A stretch of DNA of 64,000 bases, from NCBI GenBank assembly GCA_025267735.1, contig CM046294.1, positions 8,404,001 to 8,468,000 of the forward strand, read 5' to 3'. Source of the stretch: Mactra quadrangularis. Taxonomy: Eukaryota > Mollusca > Bivalvia > Venerida > Mactridae. Below, piece by piece: positions 34,981-47,749 of the stretch. Position 1 is the first letter of the stretch, and every line of letters begins with the position of its first letter. The translations under genes were made by a program, and so were the position numbers. The notes under the pieces are model-generated. The model was not told the origin of the DNA and searched no databases. It saw only the letters and a program-made list of their open reading frames with translations.

Positions 34981-36009
34981 TAATTAGTAATAACTAAACA
35001 AAGTAAACAAAGTAATATTTGTTGTTATTTACATGCAGATATTTAACACGCGCACTAAACTACGTGGTTTAGAATGTATTATTCTTAGGCTAAATAACTT
35101 GTTGGAACTTAATATCCTTCTCACTTTTATTAATTTGATTTTACATGTACAGACAATTAGACTCATGTAAGATACTTACTACGTTTCATTAGCCATGTAT
35201 ACAAGTATGAGCAACATTTAGTGTAACCTTATTTGTTAGAAAAAGGGACTCGGGGTCTCATTTCATAAAACTCGTGGAGGTCACATTCATTTGTTGATAG
35301 GCTGTACAGATAAGACTTAATTGATGTATCGAATATTGTATATCAATAGTAACTGCAATACAAGAGGCGTTGTCTTGTACCTGATATGTATCCGAAATAA
35401 ACGCTTATCCGAAAGCGGATACATCATTGTGGCGCTTTGTTGATGAAGTATTTTACATTGATGATATATTCGATAGTAAGCTAAAGAATAGAAATGAAAT
35501 TAAAGAACATAATGAAGAAAACGTGATGCACAATAAATTGTTTGTAAGATTCAGTTTCATATTCAAATAGTAAGGTAATATTAAACCATTGTTATGGGAT
35601 CAACTTTGTTTCTTGTATTTTGTTAACATGCCCGAACACTTAGTCTACAATTTAACATGTATGATCGATTCTTAAGGTATACATTTAATATGCACTCATA
35701 TAAAATTGTAAACTGAAACTGGTATTTTTACTATAGATTCTAATCTCATGGTACAATAATATATCCAGTTCAACATTCCATCAACGGTCAGCATTAGTGT
35801 GATATTTAGTGATTATAACGTAGTTTCAATGGAACCTGTGATAACCACCACCCCACCGGAGTCTAACATGTTCCACAAAGTACTTATAATATTATATACA
35901 TTTTATGTTCAACACTATTAATAAGCATCAATGACAACAGCAACACCAACAATTATGTTTTCTAATACAAGTGAAAACTATCTAACTATTTAGTAACAGT
36001 TTAACTCCT
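34981..36009. other. Gene-free stretch
   Basis: No supported gene or repeat. Confidence 0.4.
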
Positions 36010-36205
36010 AAAATAACATTATCTCATAGTGAATTTTTTGTTTGCAAATGTATGCATGAATGTATTTATTTTTATATCTTTTTATTTGTTCACATTGAAA
36101 AACCATGTTGTAATACTTTGACCGAGAGAGGATGAGTACTGGCATTATATGCCTGTTATCCAATCCAATGTATGTAATAAAATATGTATTAAATTTAAAC
36201 CAACA
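36010..36205 (+). mobile_element. Probable LINE 3' UTR fragment
   Basis: T-rich sequence, then TTTGACCGAGAGAGGATGAG, a small hairpin-like GGCATTATATGCC, and AATAAAATATG at about 36,177. The arrangement resembles the 3' UTR of a non-LTR element. No coding portion remains, so this is only suggestive. Confidence 0.35.
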
Positions 36206-36969
36206 AGAATAAGATCAACAACAAAATAAACAATTAAATTTAATTTAAATCATTTTTTCCCAATAAATATCAAGTTCCATGAAAATCCTTTTATTCGACA
36301 ACAAAAATATATAGAAAACATTTATAATCAAAAATCGATTAAAAGATTGAGTAGTTTTCATTAATTATCCGATACAAATCAATTAACAATAAAATCTATT
36401 GTAACAAAATTGATAGCAAAAACCACATACAATTTAGTCTAACTGTTAATATTGAATTGAATTCAAACATTAGCCAATAAATGCCTGATCACTATCCAAG
36501 TGTTTCCCCTCTCTTATTCATTGACAAACAAACCATTAAATGACACTAATTTATCTGTGAACGGTTCATCCTTTGATTGTGATCAGTTTATTGCTTTTTC
36601 ACCACATCTCCTGTCGTCGTGTATTGTGAATCAATGACAGGGACCTATCATCTGTAATCATCATGGGTGTAATTTATCTCTCAGTATGGTACAGGCTTTT
36701 ATCTCCTCTACTATAGTACAGACACTCATCGTACAGTATAGTATAGGCTTGTATTTATAAAATCAATAAAAAACTATCGCTGGTCTTCTCCTATTTATAA
36801 TGTTGTTAAATGACCATCATAATAATGTTGACAATTTGTAGATTTTTTTCTATCTTTATTTTTAGATTGTAAGGCGACGATGACAACATTGTGTTGTATT
36901 AAAGAGGAGACATGTAGTTAAAATGATTTCAAATAAATATATTTTGTACGCTATGATATATTTGTTGTA

Positions 36970-37144
36970 CAGTCAGATCTCGATACAACGACATCCATTA
37001 CAATGACATTCTCGTTATACTGACATGTTTTATGGGAACCAATACCAACATGTACATGGTGGGAAGACTTCATTACACTGACATATGCGTTATAACGACA
37101 CATTTCTTGGAAACGAACGATGTCGTTGTATCGAGATCTGACTG
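36970..37144. mobile_element. pogo/Tigger-like MITE with perfect 25-bp TIRs
   Basis: A 175-bp element has perfect 25-base terminal inverted repeats (36,970-36,994 and 37,120-37,144) beginning CAGTCAGATCTCGATACAAC. It is flanked by TA on both sides (36,968-36,969 and 37,145-37,146), the Tc1/mariner-superfamily target duplication. CAGT...CTCGAT.AACGAC ends are typical of the pogo/Tigger branch. The interior also holds TAACGACA / TACAATGACA phrases. There is no transposase, so it must be mobilised in trans. Perfect TIRs suggest a fairly recent insertion. Confidence 0.93.
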
Positions 37145-37284
37145 TATTAAATATAGGTAATTGGGGCTATTTTATTTTCATTACTATTTATTACCTTGAC
37201 TAATGCAAAGCTGTTTGCATAAAGTATAACGTTTTGTATCTAAAAAAATCATATTGAGTTGCATATGTTCACTTACTTTTACCA

Positions 37285-37370
37285 TTAAAAATCTAAAATC
37301 ACCCTCTCCTTGCTTTTGGCTATAATAATATGGGAAGCTTGTTTTTTACTGTTGCTGTTCCTGATAGACT
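37285..37370 (+). mobile_element. Dispersed repeat E, 3' fragment
   Basis: CTCTCCTTGCTTTTGGCT and TTTTTACTGTTGCTGTTCCTGATA match the 3' part of repeat E copies 1 and 2; the 5' part is missing. Confidence 0.5.
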
Positions 37371-37749
37371 CAATTTCTTTCTATATGACAAATGTTTTCA
37401 AGAGTCATTCGAAGATCTAAAAAGAATGTACAAAACGTTTTAATAAGGCTTTGGGAACAACTTGCGTTAGTTTAGATAATATGCAACAAAGCAACCAATG
37501 ACTACATTATCACTCTACCATTTATTAATTCTACTCCATGTTCTATTTTCTCATATAAAAAAACAATATTATTGCATAACTTTAATCAAGTAAAATGTCG
37601 AGTTAAAGCAGTTATATTTTTTATAGAGACCCGTTGGTTGAGGCCACTCGAAAAATACATCATTATAATTGACCAACTTAAATAAGTCACATATGTTTGC
37701 AGACCTTGATATCTGCGATTAAGATATATCACGAAAATGTGCGACGAAG

Positions 37750-37945
37750 ATATGTTATTCAAATATTTCATAAAATATGCCATGGAATATGTTATTTAAA
37801 TATTTCATAAAATATAACATTAAAAATATGCCATGGAAATATATGTCTTGGAAATAAATCATGAAAATATGCCATGGAAATATGTTATTTAAATATTTAA
37901 TAAAATTTGCCATGGAAATAAGTCATAAAATATTTATGCCATGAT
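37750..37945. repeat. Degenerate AT-rich minisatellite around ATGCCATGG
   Basis: Units of roughly AAATATGCCATGGAAATATG, interspersed with TTATTTAAATATTTCATAAA, occur four to five times with much drift. Confidence 0.65.
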
Positions 37946-38259
37946 AAGTGTTGTTAAATGTCATGAAAACATGCGATTAAAATTTGCTATGCATATACAT
38001 GTATAAGTAATCATGTCATGAAAAGGTGTCTTGGAAATATGGCGTGAAAACGTCATCCAATTAAGGCGTTAATAATCATATTTTCTAATTTACAAAATAT
38101 CTAAAACACCCTCTATCCAAGTATAGACACAGTATCTATCATGTACTCATCCATACCATCATATATATCTGTATATGTTTAGCCATGAATTTATAATGAG
38201 AACTAGTTCTGCTTGGTAAAAGAATATTACAAATAATGACACTGTTATCAGATATTAAT

Positions 38260-38343
38260 ATATCGAGGGTAGCCAGCAAGACTGTAGTAACTCGTTCAAT
38301 AATGCAATGCACTTACTACAGACTTGCGGACTAACCTCGATAT
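38260..38343 (+). ncRNA. Hairpin H1, microRNA-precursor-like
   Basis: Arms of about 31 bases, starting ATATCGAGGGTAGCCAGCAAG and ending ...CTTGCGGACTAACCTCGATAT, pair with only four isolated mismatches around a loop of about 22 bases. The TCGAG-to-CTCGA core (38,263-38,340) is 78 nt, exactly as in hairpin H2 at 42,464. The two 5' arms share GCAAGACTGTAGTAA / GTAAGACTGTAGTAA. Size, loop and scattered mismatches suit a Drosha/Dicer substrate. I do not recognise the arm as a known microRNA. A pair of small foldback transposons is the alternative. Confidence 0.45.
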
Positions 38344-41300
38344 GATGTTCAAACATCAAAACAACTAATTTATCGCTTTAACAACACTGATGTACATTCC
38401 ACGTACGACCAGCAGTCTGTGGCAAAATCTTCCCCAAAGGCGATCAAAGGCATATTTGAGCGTATTAATAATCATATCATTTACAAAGCATCACTTTCGT
38501 CCATAGTCCTCTTCAAACAGTCCAGATAGTCCCCAATGACAAAAGGTCAAGCCGTCCTAGAGATCGCCAAATATCAACTTGATCCAATAGTCCGAAAAAT
38601 GTAAATTAAGCATAATCCCATCTGTAGTATTTTGTGTGACACTTGCAAACTACTCAACATCTTCACATCTGTTTGACAGAGAAATTGAAAATTAAAACAT
38701 ATCTGTTGTTATTTATTCCTTTTTAATATTCGCCGGCTAATGATAAAAAGACATCAGATACTGAAGGCGTCTCCAAGCGACAACAGTGACCATTGCTGGT
38801 CATTATTAAAATCACCATGCCCTGGGTCATTGCGTTTTCGACAGACTGACCCATGAAATAAAGCCAAACAGTAACTATCATTGATGCTATAAAACTCGCA
38901 GAGTACATATTAATACCCAAAGAGGCGATAGTGGCCTTTGAACCATCACCGATAGATCACATTGGTGAAAAAAGAAGTCCTAAAGAAAAGGACACTTGGG
39001 GAGTGTGAACATTCATAATGATTGTTATTCATCCGCCGAAAGTAATTTGTTTTTATTTGAAATTGAGACAGAGGTACAATAGGCGATAACAGAAGAACAA
39101 TCAATTTAAGAAAAATATTTAACAGATATGTCTGTCATAAAAACAAATTTGTCCTAAAATGAGTAAGATATTTCAAATTATAAAAGTGAGGACAAATCAT
39201 TGTTTGTGGCATTAAATGTATATATAACATCAATTTTCGGAAGTTTAAATGGTAAAACTACAAGATATATCTGACAACTACAAACAACAAACCATAAACT
39301 GACGAACAATGAGCAAAAATAATATGATCAATCATAATAAAAACAAACGCAGAAAACACTCACATATTGATCAATTCTGTGTTCATTCAATTCCAAATGC
39401 GCTTAAATAATTTAGAATACTGCATGACTTCTTAAACCCATACCATACACATAAAAACAACATTCAGACTATCCATTTTTTATAGAAAAGACATACATGT
39501 ACGATGTTTATGTAGTACTACTTGTTATGTTAAAAATTAAGTTTGGTGCATGATAAGGATAATGATATAACGAAGATCAAGATAAATTTGGTTTGCAAGC
39601 AAGATGTTTTTTTGCAGTTGTCACTACTAAATGTATAAAAGGGTTTACCTATTATGTTTAAAACACATATAGCACAAGTATTTGACATTATCGAACACAA
39701 ACGTAATTATTTAATGACAACACTGCATTTGTTGATGTAACTGTATGCCTTAAGAAAAAACGCCATTTTAGAAGCTAGCTTGATAATATATTTATTACAA
39801 TGCATTCATTTGCGCATCTGACACGTGCTTTATGTTGATGAATGATGATGATTTCATGTAACAAGAATGCATACTTCATTATTATTAAGTATTTTGTAAT
39901 CTCATAGTTAGGTATACACCCAACAATATAAATAATATGGTTCATCGAATACGTATTTTATATGATTGAAAGTTACAAGTTTAAATTGATTTGTGTTCAA
40001 AAGAAATTACAAAAAGTTCAAATATATCTACAAAGACGTTATTTAACCGTCTTTCATCTAATCAAGAAATAGTTTGGTAAAAACTAAAACAGTTTATTCA
40101 TCTCTTTGATGTTTTTAATATTAGTTATGTCTTTCAGATGACACTGGTGGAAATCATTACAATCTACTACGACTGGACTAATGGCTGGTAGGGTGGGTGG
40201 TGTTCTTTGATACTTTGGAACAGGTTATACTCGATGATGAGGTTTTGTGTCGAGTAACTACATACAGCTTAACCTAATTTTCTTTTTAGTAATCATTTTA
40301 AAATGGACTATGACTCTGTATGATTTGTTTAAATAGTGTTTCCGTAAGTGTTGCGTGGTTCGAAAATAACTACATTGGTACTAAGATCTCGCCAAATTAA
40401 AATGGTTTGCTTAGAAAATCAACTAGTATTTTGAAATTTTGTAATATGAAACACCCGGAATTGTTATGTTATTTCGATGTAACAGACAACTAACCTTTTC
40501 GCATTTGACAGTACCTCCAATAACATTTTTTAAGTAACACCCGGTCTTCTGTTCATGCTGCTAACCTCAAATGCTGTGAGCTGCACCCATAAAAATGGTA
40601 AGGCCATTCACTTGGAAACTTACAGAAACCAACATACAAATACTTTACTATTAATATGATATTCTCTCGTACCAAGCAGCAAAATTAATTGATTTCGTTT
40701 CTTATTAGTCAAAGCATTCCATTAAAAATATTGTCGTCATTTTGAGTTATCCAAATTTGTCATGCAATACCTCCTACATAGATTGTCATTGAAAAACATG
40801 TCTAAATACATATTCTTTTACATAATACACGTTCCTTTGAGCGATGAGTCAAATTCACCAAAATGTAGTCGAACTTAATAATAAAATATAAAGATGTTCT
40901 CAAAATGTGAATATCTACCGATGAGTGACATGAGGCGACCTATAGTGTCTTCAAACATTTCTTTAATACATTCAGGCACGATAGATCTAATTTAAGATTT
41001 GAATTAAACACATTATCTGTAACCACCATAATGATTATGTCTTTACCAGTAACCGCTTTAAACGATTAAGACCAATAATTGCTAGTTTTGTTATATATTG
41101 TAGAAACAAATTACTTTATTTTTACATCTTTCATAGATAAAAAATCACATTTATTTTCTGTTTGTTACATTGTACATAATGTCAGGACGGGTTAAATCGT
41201 TTGTAAATTTAAAGGATTTAGTCATGAAATCAAGAAGTTCAGCTCATTCGATGAATTTTATAAAGGTTGAATATATTTGATTAAACTAAAGAGGCAGCTA

Positions 41301-42463
41301 TTGCCAGTCCTTAAGTCACACTGATAGTAGGTGCATTAAATAAATCTTTAGATTATTCTATAGTCAATATATATCCACCATATCTTTAGCATGCATCAGC
41401 AAACCATCAATCAAAATCAATAGTATTTAGTATCTGTGGGGCTTTCCACAAAAAATCTTACGACAAAAATCATCGTAAGTCAAAAGTAGAAACATTATTA
41501 TAACAAAGCATTAACAAAGCAGAATGTTCTTAGGACGTAGATCTAATGGCTGCATCTCAAACGACTATGACCGTTCAAAAAAGCGCAAAAGTAAAATAAC
41601 ATGAAGACTCATAATTATACCACTTATAGTGTAGAAATAGTATAAAAGAAGCTATTCAAATGTTTTTTGTAATATTCATGAAATTGGTATTTTCTTTATT
41701 CGATAGTCTTTGGTACAGAAACTTGTGTAGTTGTTAACGCTCTTAAGTAACATTGTCAAAACGGAATCAAATAACATATCAGATAATCAAATCAGGATAA
41801 GTTATTTTAGAAATCTTCCATGTGGTGTAACATTTGAACCATCATTAGAAAATAAATACTTGCATTCGTTTGAAGTCATTATCAAATACACAAATGCAAT
41901 ACTATGGCACGAAAAACCGTCCTAAGGTCAGAATTGTAAAAATGTTGATTTTATGTAATAAAACTTGCATTTCTTGATGACTTCTGTCAAAAGAAACAAT
42001 CGTTGTTATTTTAACTTAGAATTGTAACTTGTTTCTAAAACATACATATCGATACATTTTAATACTTTAATTTGATACTATAACAAACTATTAAAGGTGC
42101 GAAAGCAAGTTGTGGTCCTCTTTGTGAAAAAATAACATAAGCTCCAACCTTTTGAAAATACATAATAATCATTATTAACATCGCAATAAAGTGTTAAATA
42201 ACTGGAAAATTATTTGCACTGACTTGATGTGACTATGTTTGATAACACTCTTGTCAATAAAATTAAAGAATTATCAAAAACAATTACTCACCATTAGCAT
42301 GATAGAAATATAACTTGAAAGTATTCTTAAAAATATACGAGATTTGGTCCAGTTTCAAACCTGAGTCATGACAAAGAAATAAATCACTAAAATAATTTTT
42401 ATAAACGTTGTTTAAACAACACTAGCTTGATGTATTAAAAGCATGATTATCGTTTGAAATATT
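38344..42463. other. Gene-free stretch between the two hairpins
   Basis: AT-rich, no supported exon or repeat. A minus-strand frame at 38,723-38,920 encodes a hydrophobic segment (SASFIASMIVTVWLYFMG) but lacks an ATG in a good context and convincing splice sites. Confidence 0.45.
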
Positions 42464-42541
42464 TCGAGGGTTGCTTGTAAGACTGTAGTAAGTCCATTGC
42501 CTAAAGAAGCGAGTTACTTCAGTCATCTGAGCAACTCTCGA
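42464..42541 (+). ncRNA. Hairpin H2, microRNA-precursor-like
   Basis: A 78-nt hairpin, TCGAGGGTTGCTTGTAAGAC through GAGCAACTCTCGA. Its 5' arm differs from that of H1 at only a few positions, while the 3' arm differs more yet still pairs. On the plus strand three of the changed positions form G.U pairs; on the minus strand the same positions would be A/C mismatches. This favours selection on a plus-strand RNA structure. An unrelated minus-strand frame overlapping it is not credible. Confidence 0.45.
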
Positions 42542-44460
42542 TTTTATACATGTCAAAGTTAAGAAAAAGTTCAAACATCTGTCTGCTTGAAATAATTTTA
42601 AGACATTTTTATACTTTGTTACATCAGTCAAAATTAGTTAAAAACCGATGTCCATCTGACAATCAGTTCAAAGCTAACGTAAGCCTTTGTTCTTCACCAC
42701 AGAATGATTTAATGCGGATTTAAATGATAGAGCACTGCTTAGAAAGAAAGTGTTATCATTATTAACTATAATTAAACCTTGTAATGACATTATTAGGTGA
42801 CTTAGAACTAATTCATTAACAAAATTAAAAGATAAACAACATCGTCCTTAAACTTAACTTTGATTTATGTTAAAACACATCAATCGGTATCATAATCTTC
42901 GGATTAAATTGTTTGTGAAGGAATGAAACTTTCTGGAGAACATAAAAAGAATAGTGCTCAGTGATGTTAAATTGTGATTTTACTTAACGACAGTATCAGT
43001 TTTCAATGGTTCATAATTATTTTAAACAGAAATCAACTTCTGGTTGACATAATATAGGGCTATGTTGATGTATTCAAATGACTAAGGTTAATTTTACCAA
43101 CAGTAGGATTATGCCTCGAATGTGTTCAACATTTAAGTATAAACAAATCATAGCCTTATGGGCATCTTAACACCAGGGGATATATCTGTGAATGCAATGT
43201 TACGTCATTTGAACATAATGTGCTTGCTAGCACTGGTAACACGAAGATGAAATAAGATAAAGAAATGTATCCGAATCCAAATGCATCATATACATGTAAA
43301 ATAAAAAAATAAATACAGCCATTGGGGTATCTATATTGGTTGCGTGTTTACCGGGTAGAAGATAAAATGGCGACCAGATATCCATTACAGAGTCATTGGT
43401 CCTAAGTCATTTAAACGAAATGTCCAAAAAATAATGTATTTTACTTTGACATTGTGCAAAACATTTGCGTTGTAGACGGTAGTTTTTCTAACTAAAAAAC
43501 TTGAATGGCAATTATTTGATGAAGATGTGTCAAGTGGCATGTACTTATAAGTCTGTGGACAAATAGAAGTTTGGAATATTCACACCATTAACCAACCATT
43601 CTTTTAACGCATGCAGATGATAGCTGTTACATATATTATATTTTAACTCATTAGGATTTATTGCTAAGAGAGATGTGTTTTATCCAACAGTGATTAGTAA
43701 ATAAACTTGTAGAAAAACAAACATTTAAATAGAAAGTATTGACCGCAGTGCAATAATCATTTACATAACTGGGGTTAAAGTTTTTCAATATAGCTTGTTT
43801 AGGATAACTTGTGACAAATCTAAACGAAGTTCTTTATAAACAATGTCTATAAACAATGTATATGTTTATGTATATCTTGTACTTTATTATTGAGATTTTG
43901 TCTGGTGACGTATCTTTTTAAAAGTCCATTTCCCTTACATATTGGTAATCAATCTTAAAACAATGAAATGTTACACTTGCCACATGACGTTACAAATTAT
44001 CAACTGAAGATAGTGTTATCTGATTTGAACATTGATGTGTAGTTGTTTATCTTAGTTTAAGTAAATAATTAATACTGGTAAGATTGAAATACTCTTTGTG
44101 ATGCAGTTTGTCATTGGTGTTACTAGTGTACGCAATAATAAAGAGAAAACATGATCTCTGAGAGCCTTGACGCGTATTGTAAGACTATTGTCAGTTAATG
44201 AATGTAAACTCGTGCGTGTTGTCATAAAAGCATAATGCTTTTAAATGCATTAGTCAAATTTACTAAAACAACCAAAGTAAAACATTTATAACGACATCTA
44301 TTGTTCAAATACCATTTACAAATGAAAATTTGAACACTATGTTTTACACCACCTTGAATATTTGTTTCAGTCATAATTTTGACAGTCAGTCGTCACAACC
44401 ACTGATCTTTGACAGGTTTAGACCATAGAATCAAGCATTTAATCTAGTTCTAACTAACAA
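42542..44460. other. Gene-free stretch
   Basis: No supported gene, RNA or repeat; AT-rich sequence downstream of the PRDM gene. Confidence 0.4.
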
Positions 44461-44652
44461 CCCCCGGCTGCGAATCCGGAGATCGCGGGTTCGAGCCCGG
44501 TCGTGACAGGTCATACTCTATACATGAGTTGTCGGACTTGTGGTAGGGTAAGTTAGTACTGTTAATAGAAACGTGTCCAGGAAACCTATAGTAGGAAGAG
44601 CTGGCCGTCGTTTATATGACATAAATATGTGTTGAATACGACGTTAAAAACA
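44461..44652 (+). mobile_element. SINE-B copy 2
   Basis: B-box GCGGGTTCGAGCCCGGTC, CAGGTCATACTCTATACATG, TTGTGGTAGGGTAAGTTAGTACTG, GTGTCCAGGAAACCTATAG, GGCCGTCGTTTATATGAC and the end ACGACGTTAAAAA. The first part of the head is missing compared with copy 1. Confidence 0.82.
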
Positions 44653-45467
44653 CCTCCGGAATTAGTTCTAGACGTACAGGTGGCTACTTAGTGCATTCTT
44701 CTAATATCATGTACATGTTAGTATGTTTGGATATCAAACTAGTTGTCAACCATCTAATTGTTACAGCAAAGTAATATAGTTGCTTTCTGTTGTTCACATC
44801 TTTTTCATGAACGATCCTGATTGCAGTAGATCGCTGCATGAAATAATCTGGCTCAAACAAACCATTTTAGACAGGTACATGCCTACATGTATGTGTATGG
44901 CATGAATTAAATATTTCTAGCACGTGGTAAATAAAAATCCTTCTTTGTCTTTACACCGATGGCCAACTTCTGCAGTCAGATTACATTACTAATTTACTAC
45001 TTGTATTTAACTACGAAACTCACAAGTGATAAAAACAAAATAAGTTTATTTTCATAATTTTTATTTTTAATTTCAATCAAAGATAGATCAGGAGATGTCA
45101 AGATATGAAACATGGACATGGAAATGTAATAAAAATAATAATGATAATAATAATAATGGAAAATGTAATGTAATAATAATTATAATGGAAAAAACAACAA
45201 CACCGTGCATGGCACATGAATTGTACCTAGAAAGTGCATAAGACTGTACAAATAAATTATGTAACAATATAGTCCAATTAAGGCACGCTTACATGTATAA
45301 ATAATGAAAAACAATCAATAAATTACAAAAAATATCAATCCATGAGTCAATGTTTTGTAAAGTATACATAAATAGTATGGTACGTTAAAAAGTCCGAATA
45401 AATGCATGAACCGAGACAATTTCTCCCAAATGATAAACTACAAACATACATGTATATGACATACAAA

Positions 45468-45714
45468 TTTATTTTCTGAACACTTATAATTGTCTACCGA
45501 ACATTTATAATTTATATATATGCTCTCATCACCAATATCTAAAATAACATTTTTCTGAAACATTAAAGAGTTTGAAAGTCCCACGTGAGTTTCAATGACA
45601 AATGGTCCCGCGCCCAGATGGTTTATACATCATATGAAATAGATCTAATTTCATTGTTTCTTTTAGTCATAAATTTTCTCTTAGTTTAAAAATATATAAA
45701 GCGTTCAGTTTATT
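45468..45714 (-). promoter_or_regulatory. Candidate polyadenylation signals of the PRDM3/16 gene
   Basis: AATAAA on the minus strand occurs 47 nt after the stop codon (45,714-45,709) and again at 45,473-45,468; a further one lies at 45,050-45,045. In AT-rich DNA this hexamer is frequent, so the site actually used cannot be told from sequence. Confidence 0.4.
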
Positions 45715-45760
45715 TCTACGAAAACAAAGCATCAAAGGTATATGCAATGTCAATTATTGT

Positions 45761-47749
45761 CTATGAACACATTAATCTGCCATGTTGATATACAGGTACA
45801 TTGATACTAGGAACACATTGTGAAGGAAAACGTCCCTTTATTGAATGCTCCGTGTTAGAATCATAACGTTCGTCATCAGACACCTCTTGTCCTGATGTGC
45901 TATCCATTCGGGTGTTAATGTCTTTATCAGCAGTTTTGTATATCATTTTAGGATCATTAAACGCAAGGTTAGGAGATAACCTATTTTGTTCCACGTCGTC
46001 TGTTTCAGAGACATCGATGTCTTCTTCATCATCACCATTAATTTCACTTTCAGTTTGTTCACTGTGGCCTTCAAACACATCATCTAATTCAAAATCACTT
46101 TCAGATTCATGCATAGGAGAATCAATCACATTAGGACCTTGTGTTTCATGCTTTTTTATATGTCTGTCCAAATTTGTTTGTTGACCAAAGCATCGTTCAC
46201 ACAATGGGCAACGGAATGGCTTTTCCTTATTATGAATGTTACGAACATGTCGTTGCAAATTTGATGAAATTGAAAATGAACGTTCGCAGTATTTACATTT
46301 ATATGGCTGTTCTCCTGTATGAGTCCGCAAGTGTCTTGTAAGGTTGGCACTCCTGGGGAACACTTTTCCACAAAACTTGCAGCTATATCGATCCCGTGGT
46401 TTTTGCATCATTGATGGCATATGCATGGCTGCGTAGTCGGCATAGTTCGAGTAGTGAGGCAACCCTGGCAAACCAGAAAGAGGAATTTGTTGGTTACTTT
46501 GTTGAAGATGCATTGCGTATGGGTTCATGAGAGGTAAGGGGTAACCACCACCGAACATTGGTAAACGTGAGAAGGCTGAGTATTTTCCAGAGCTTGCCAT
46601 GATTTTCTCCATGTATTCTCGACTAGGAGGAGATAAAGTAGATTGCACCGGTAATTGAGGTTTGGTTGGAATTGGTGATATGATTTTAGTTGGTTTAGGT
46701 GAAATTGGAATTGCTTTCGGTTTAATTGGTGTTGATGAACGTTGTTTATGAAACAGTCTTTCTATGATGTCTTCTTCTTCGTCCTCTGGTTTTGACCTAC
46801 TTAGATCCAAAGGTTGTTCACCTGTCGATTTTGTCGATTGTTTTGTTTCATTGCCCGCTTCCTTCTGTGGTGAGGATTCAGACATTTTGCGTTCAGAAGA
46901 ACTTTGTTGTTTTGATTGCACAGGTAAATAAGGAGAGTGGAGTTCACCTTTCTCGCAGTCAAAACTATTATGTCTCTTTTTATCATCTATATCGGCTGCA
47001 CTTTCAGCGTCGGAACTTTGGTTAAATTCAGACTCGCCGTCACTTCCGCTTTTGTCATGCATGACTCTCATCTTTTTTCTTATTGGGTGATCTTCTTCGT
47101 TCTTCCTAATAGCAGAATCAAAGGCATGTCCACCTTTGAATCCATTTCGTAGTGGCAGATCTAATGCTGCGTTAAGGTAAGATGATTGGGCATATTTTAG
47201 AGATTCTAGCGGTGAGGTGTATGCAAATGGGAAACCATTACCAATTGCGGGATATGGAAAAGGTGGACGACCGCCCATTAATCTCATGTAGAGAGAAGGA
47301 TCAAATGAAGATCGAGATTGAGCCATTGAGAATGGTGATGATAATGGACCTTTGATGTCATTCTGAACGCCAAGTGGTAAACCATTTCTTAGGGCTCCTT
47401 CACAGAATCGCTTATGTTTGCTAAGAGATGTAATTGTCGAGAAAGCTTGTCCACAATCAGAGCATTTTATTTGTTGACGACAATCAGCATGCATTCTCTT
47501 ATGTCGACAAAGATTAGAAAATTGAGTGTAAGCTTTTAAGCACACCTCACACTGGAATGGCTTGACACTCGAGTGTATATGTTGATGTTGCTTCAAGCCT
47601 GATGAAGTGGCGAATGTTTTTCCACATTCAGGACATGCGTGACTTCTTGCACCCATGTGTTGTGATCTAATGTGACGTTGAAGATTCGATGGATCAGTAA
47701 AAACCTTTTCACAGTGTTCACAGGCAAATCTCCTATTGGAAACATCAGT
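45761..47749 (-). CDS. MECOM: PRDM3/16 (MECOM/Hamlet-type) zinc-finger protein, large terminal coding exon
   Basis: One 1,989-nt exon (662 codons plus stop) begins after a ttttccag acceptor with [13 protein letters not shown]. Residues here count from that T. First cluster: three C2H2 fingers (about 8-32, 38-59, 66-87) and a fourth with C-C-H-C ligands (about 95-116, KHKRFCEG), the hallmark of EVI1 finger 7. A basic/Ser-rich linker follows. PLDLS at about 313-317 is a CtBP-binding motif as in vertebrate EVI1/PRDM16. Second cluster: three fingers (about 455-477, 483-506, 512-534) with [16 protein letters not shown], matching EVI1 fingers 8-10. Next comes an acidic stretch (about 547-587), and the protein ends ...QHGRLMCS. 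In vertebrates these fingers are split over many exons; here they are in one. A nuclear transcriptional regulator. The frame's first 19 codons upstream of 47,749 are intron. Confidence 0.97.
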   Translation of the reverse strand, partial: TDVSNRRFACEHCEKVFTDPSNLQRHIRSQHMGARSHACPECGKTFATSSGLKQHQHIHSSVKPFQCEVCLKAYTQFSNLCRHKRMHADCRQQIKCSDCGQAFSTITSLSKHKRFCEGALRNGLPLGVQNDIKGPLSSPFSMAQSRSSFDPSLYMRLMGGRPPFPYPAIGNGFPFAYTSPLESLKYAQSSYLNAALDLPLRNGFKGGHAFDSAIRKNEEDHPIRKKMRVMHDKSGSDGESEFNQSSDAESAADIDDKKRHNSFDCEKGELHSPYLPVQSKQQSSSERKMSESSPQKEAGNETKQSTKSTGEQPLDLSRSKPEDEEEDIIERLFHKQRSSTPIKPKAIPISPKPTKIISPIPTKPQLPVQSTLSPPSREYMEKIMASSGKYSAFSRLPMFGGGYPLPLMNPYAMHLQQSNQQIPLSGLPGLPHYSNYADYAAMHMPSMMQKPRDRYSCKFCGKVFPRSANLTRHLRTHTGEQPYKCKYCERSFSISSNLQRHVRNIHNKEKPFRCPLCERCFGQQTNLDRHIKKHETQGPNVIDSPMHESESDFELDDVFEGHSEQTESEINGDDEEDIDVSETDDVEQNRLSPNLAFNDPKMIYKTADKDINTRMDSTSGQEVSDDERYDSNTEHSIKGRFPSQCVPSINVPVYQHGRLMCS

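Noticed and set aside
38723..38920. Minus-strand frame with a hydrophobic segment (SASFIASMIVTVWLYFMG)
   Set aside because: Begins with TTG. The good acceptor upstream (ctttctttag) leads into an in-frame TGA. No homology recognised.
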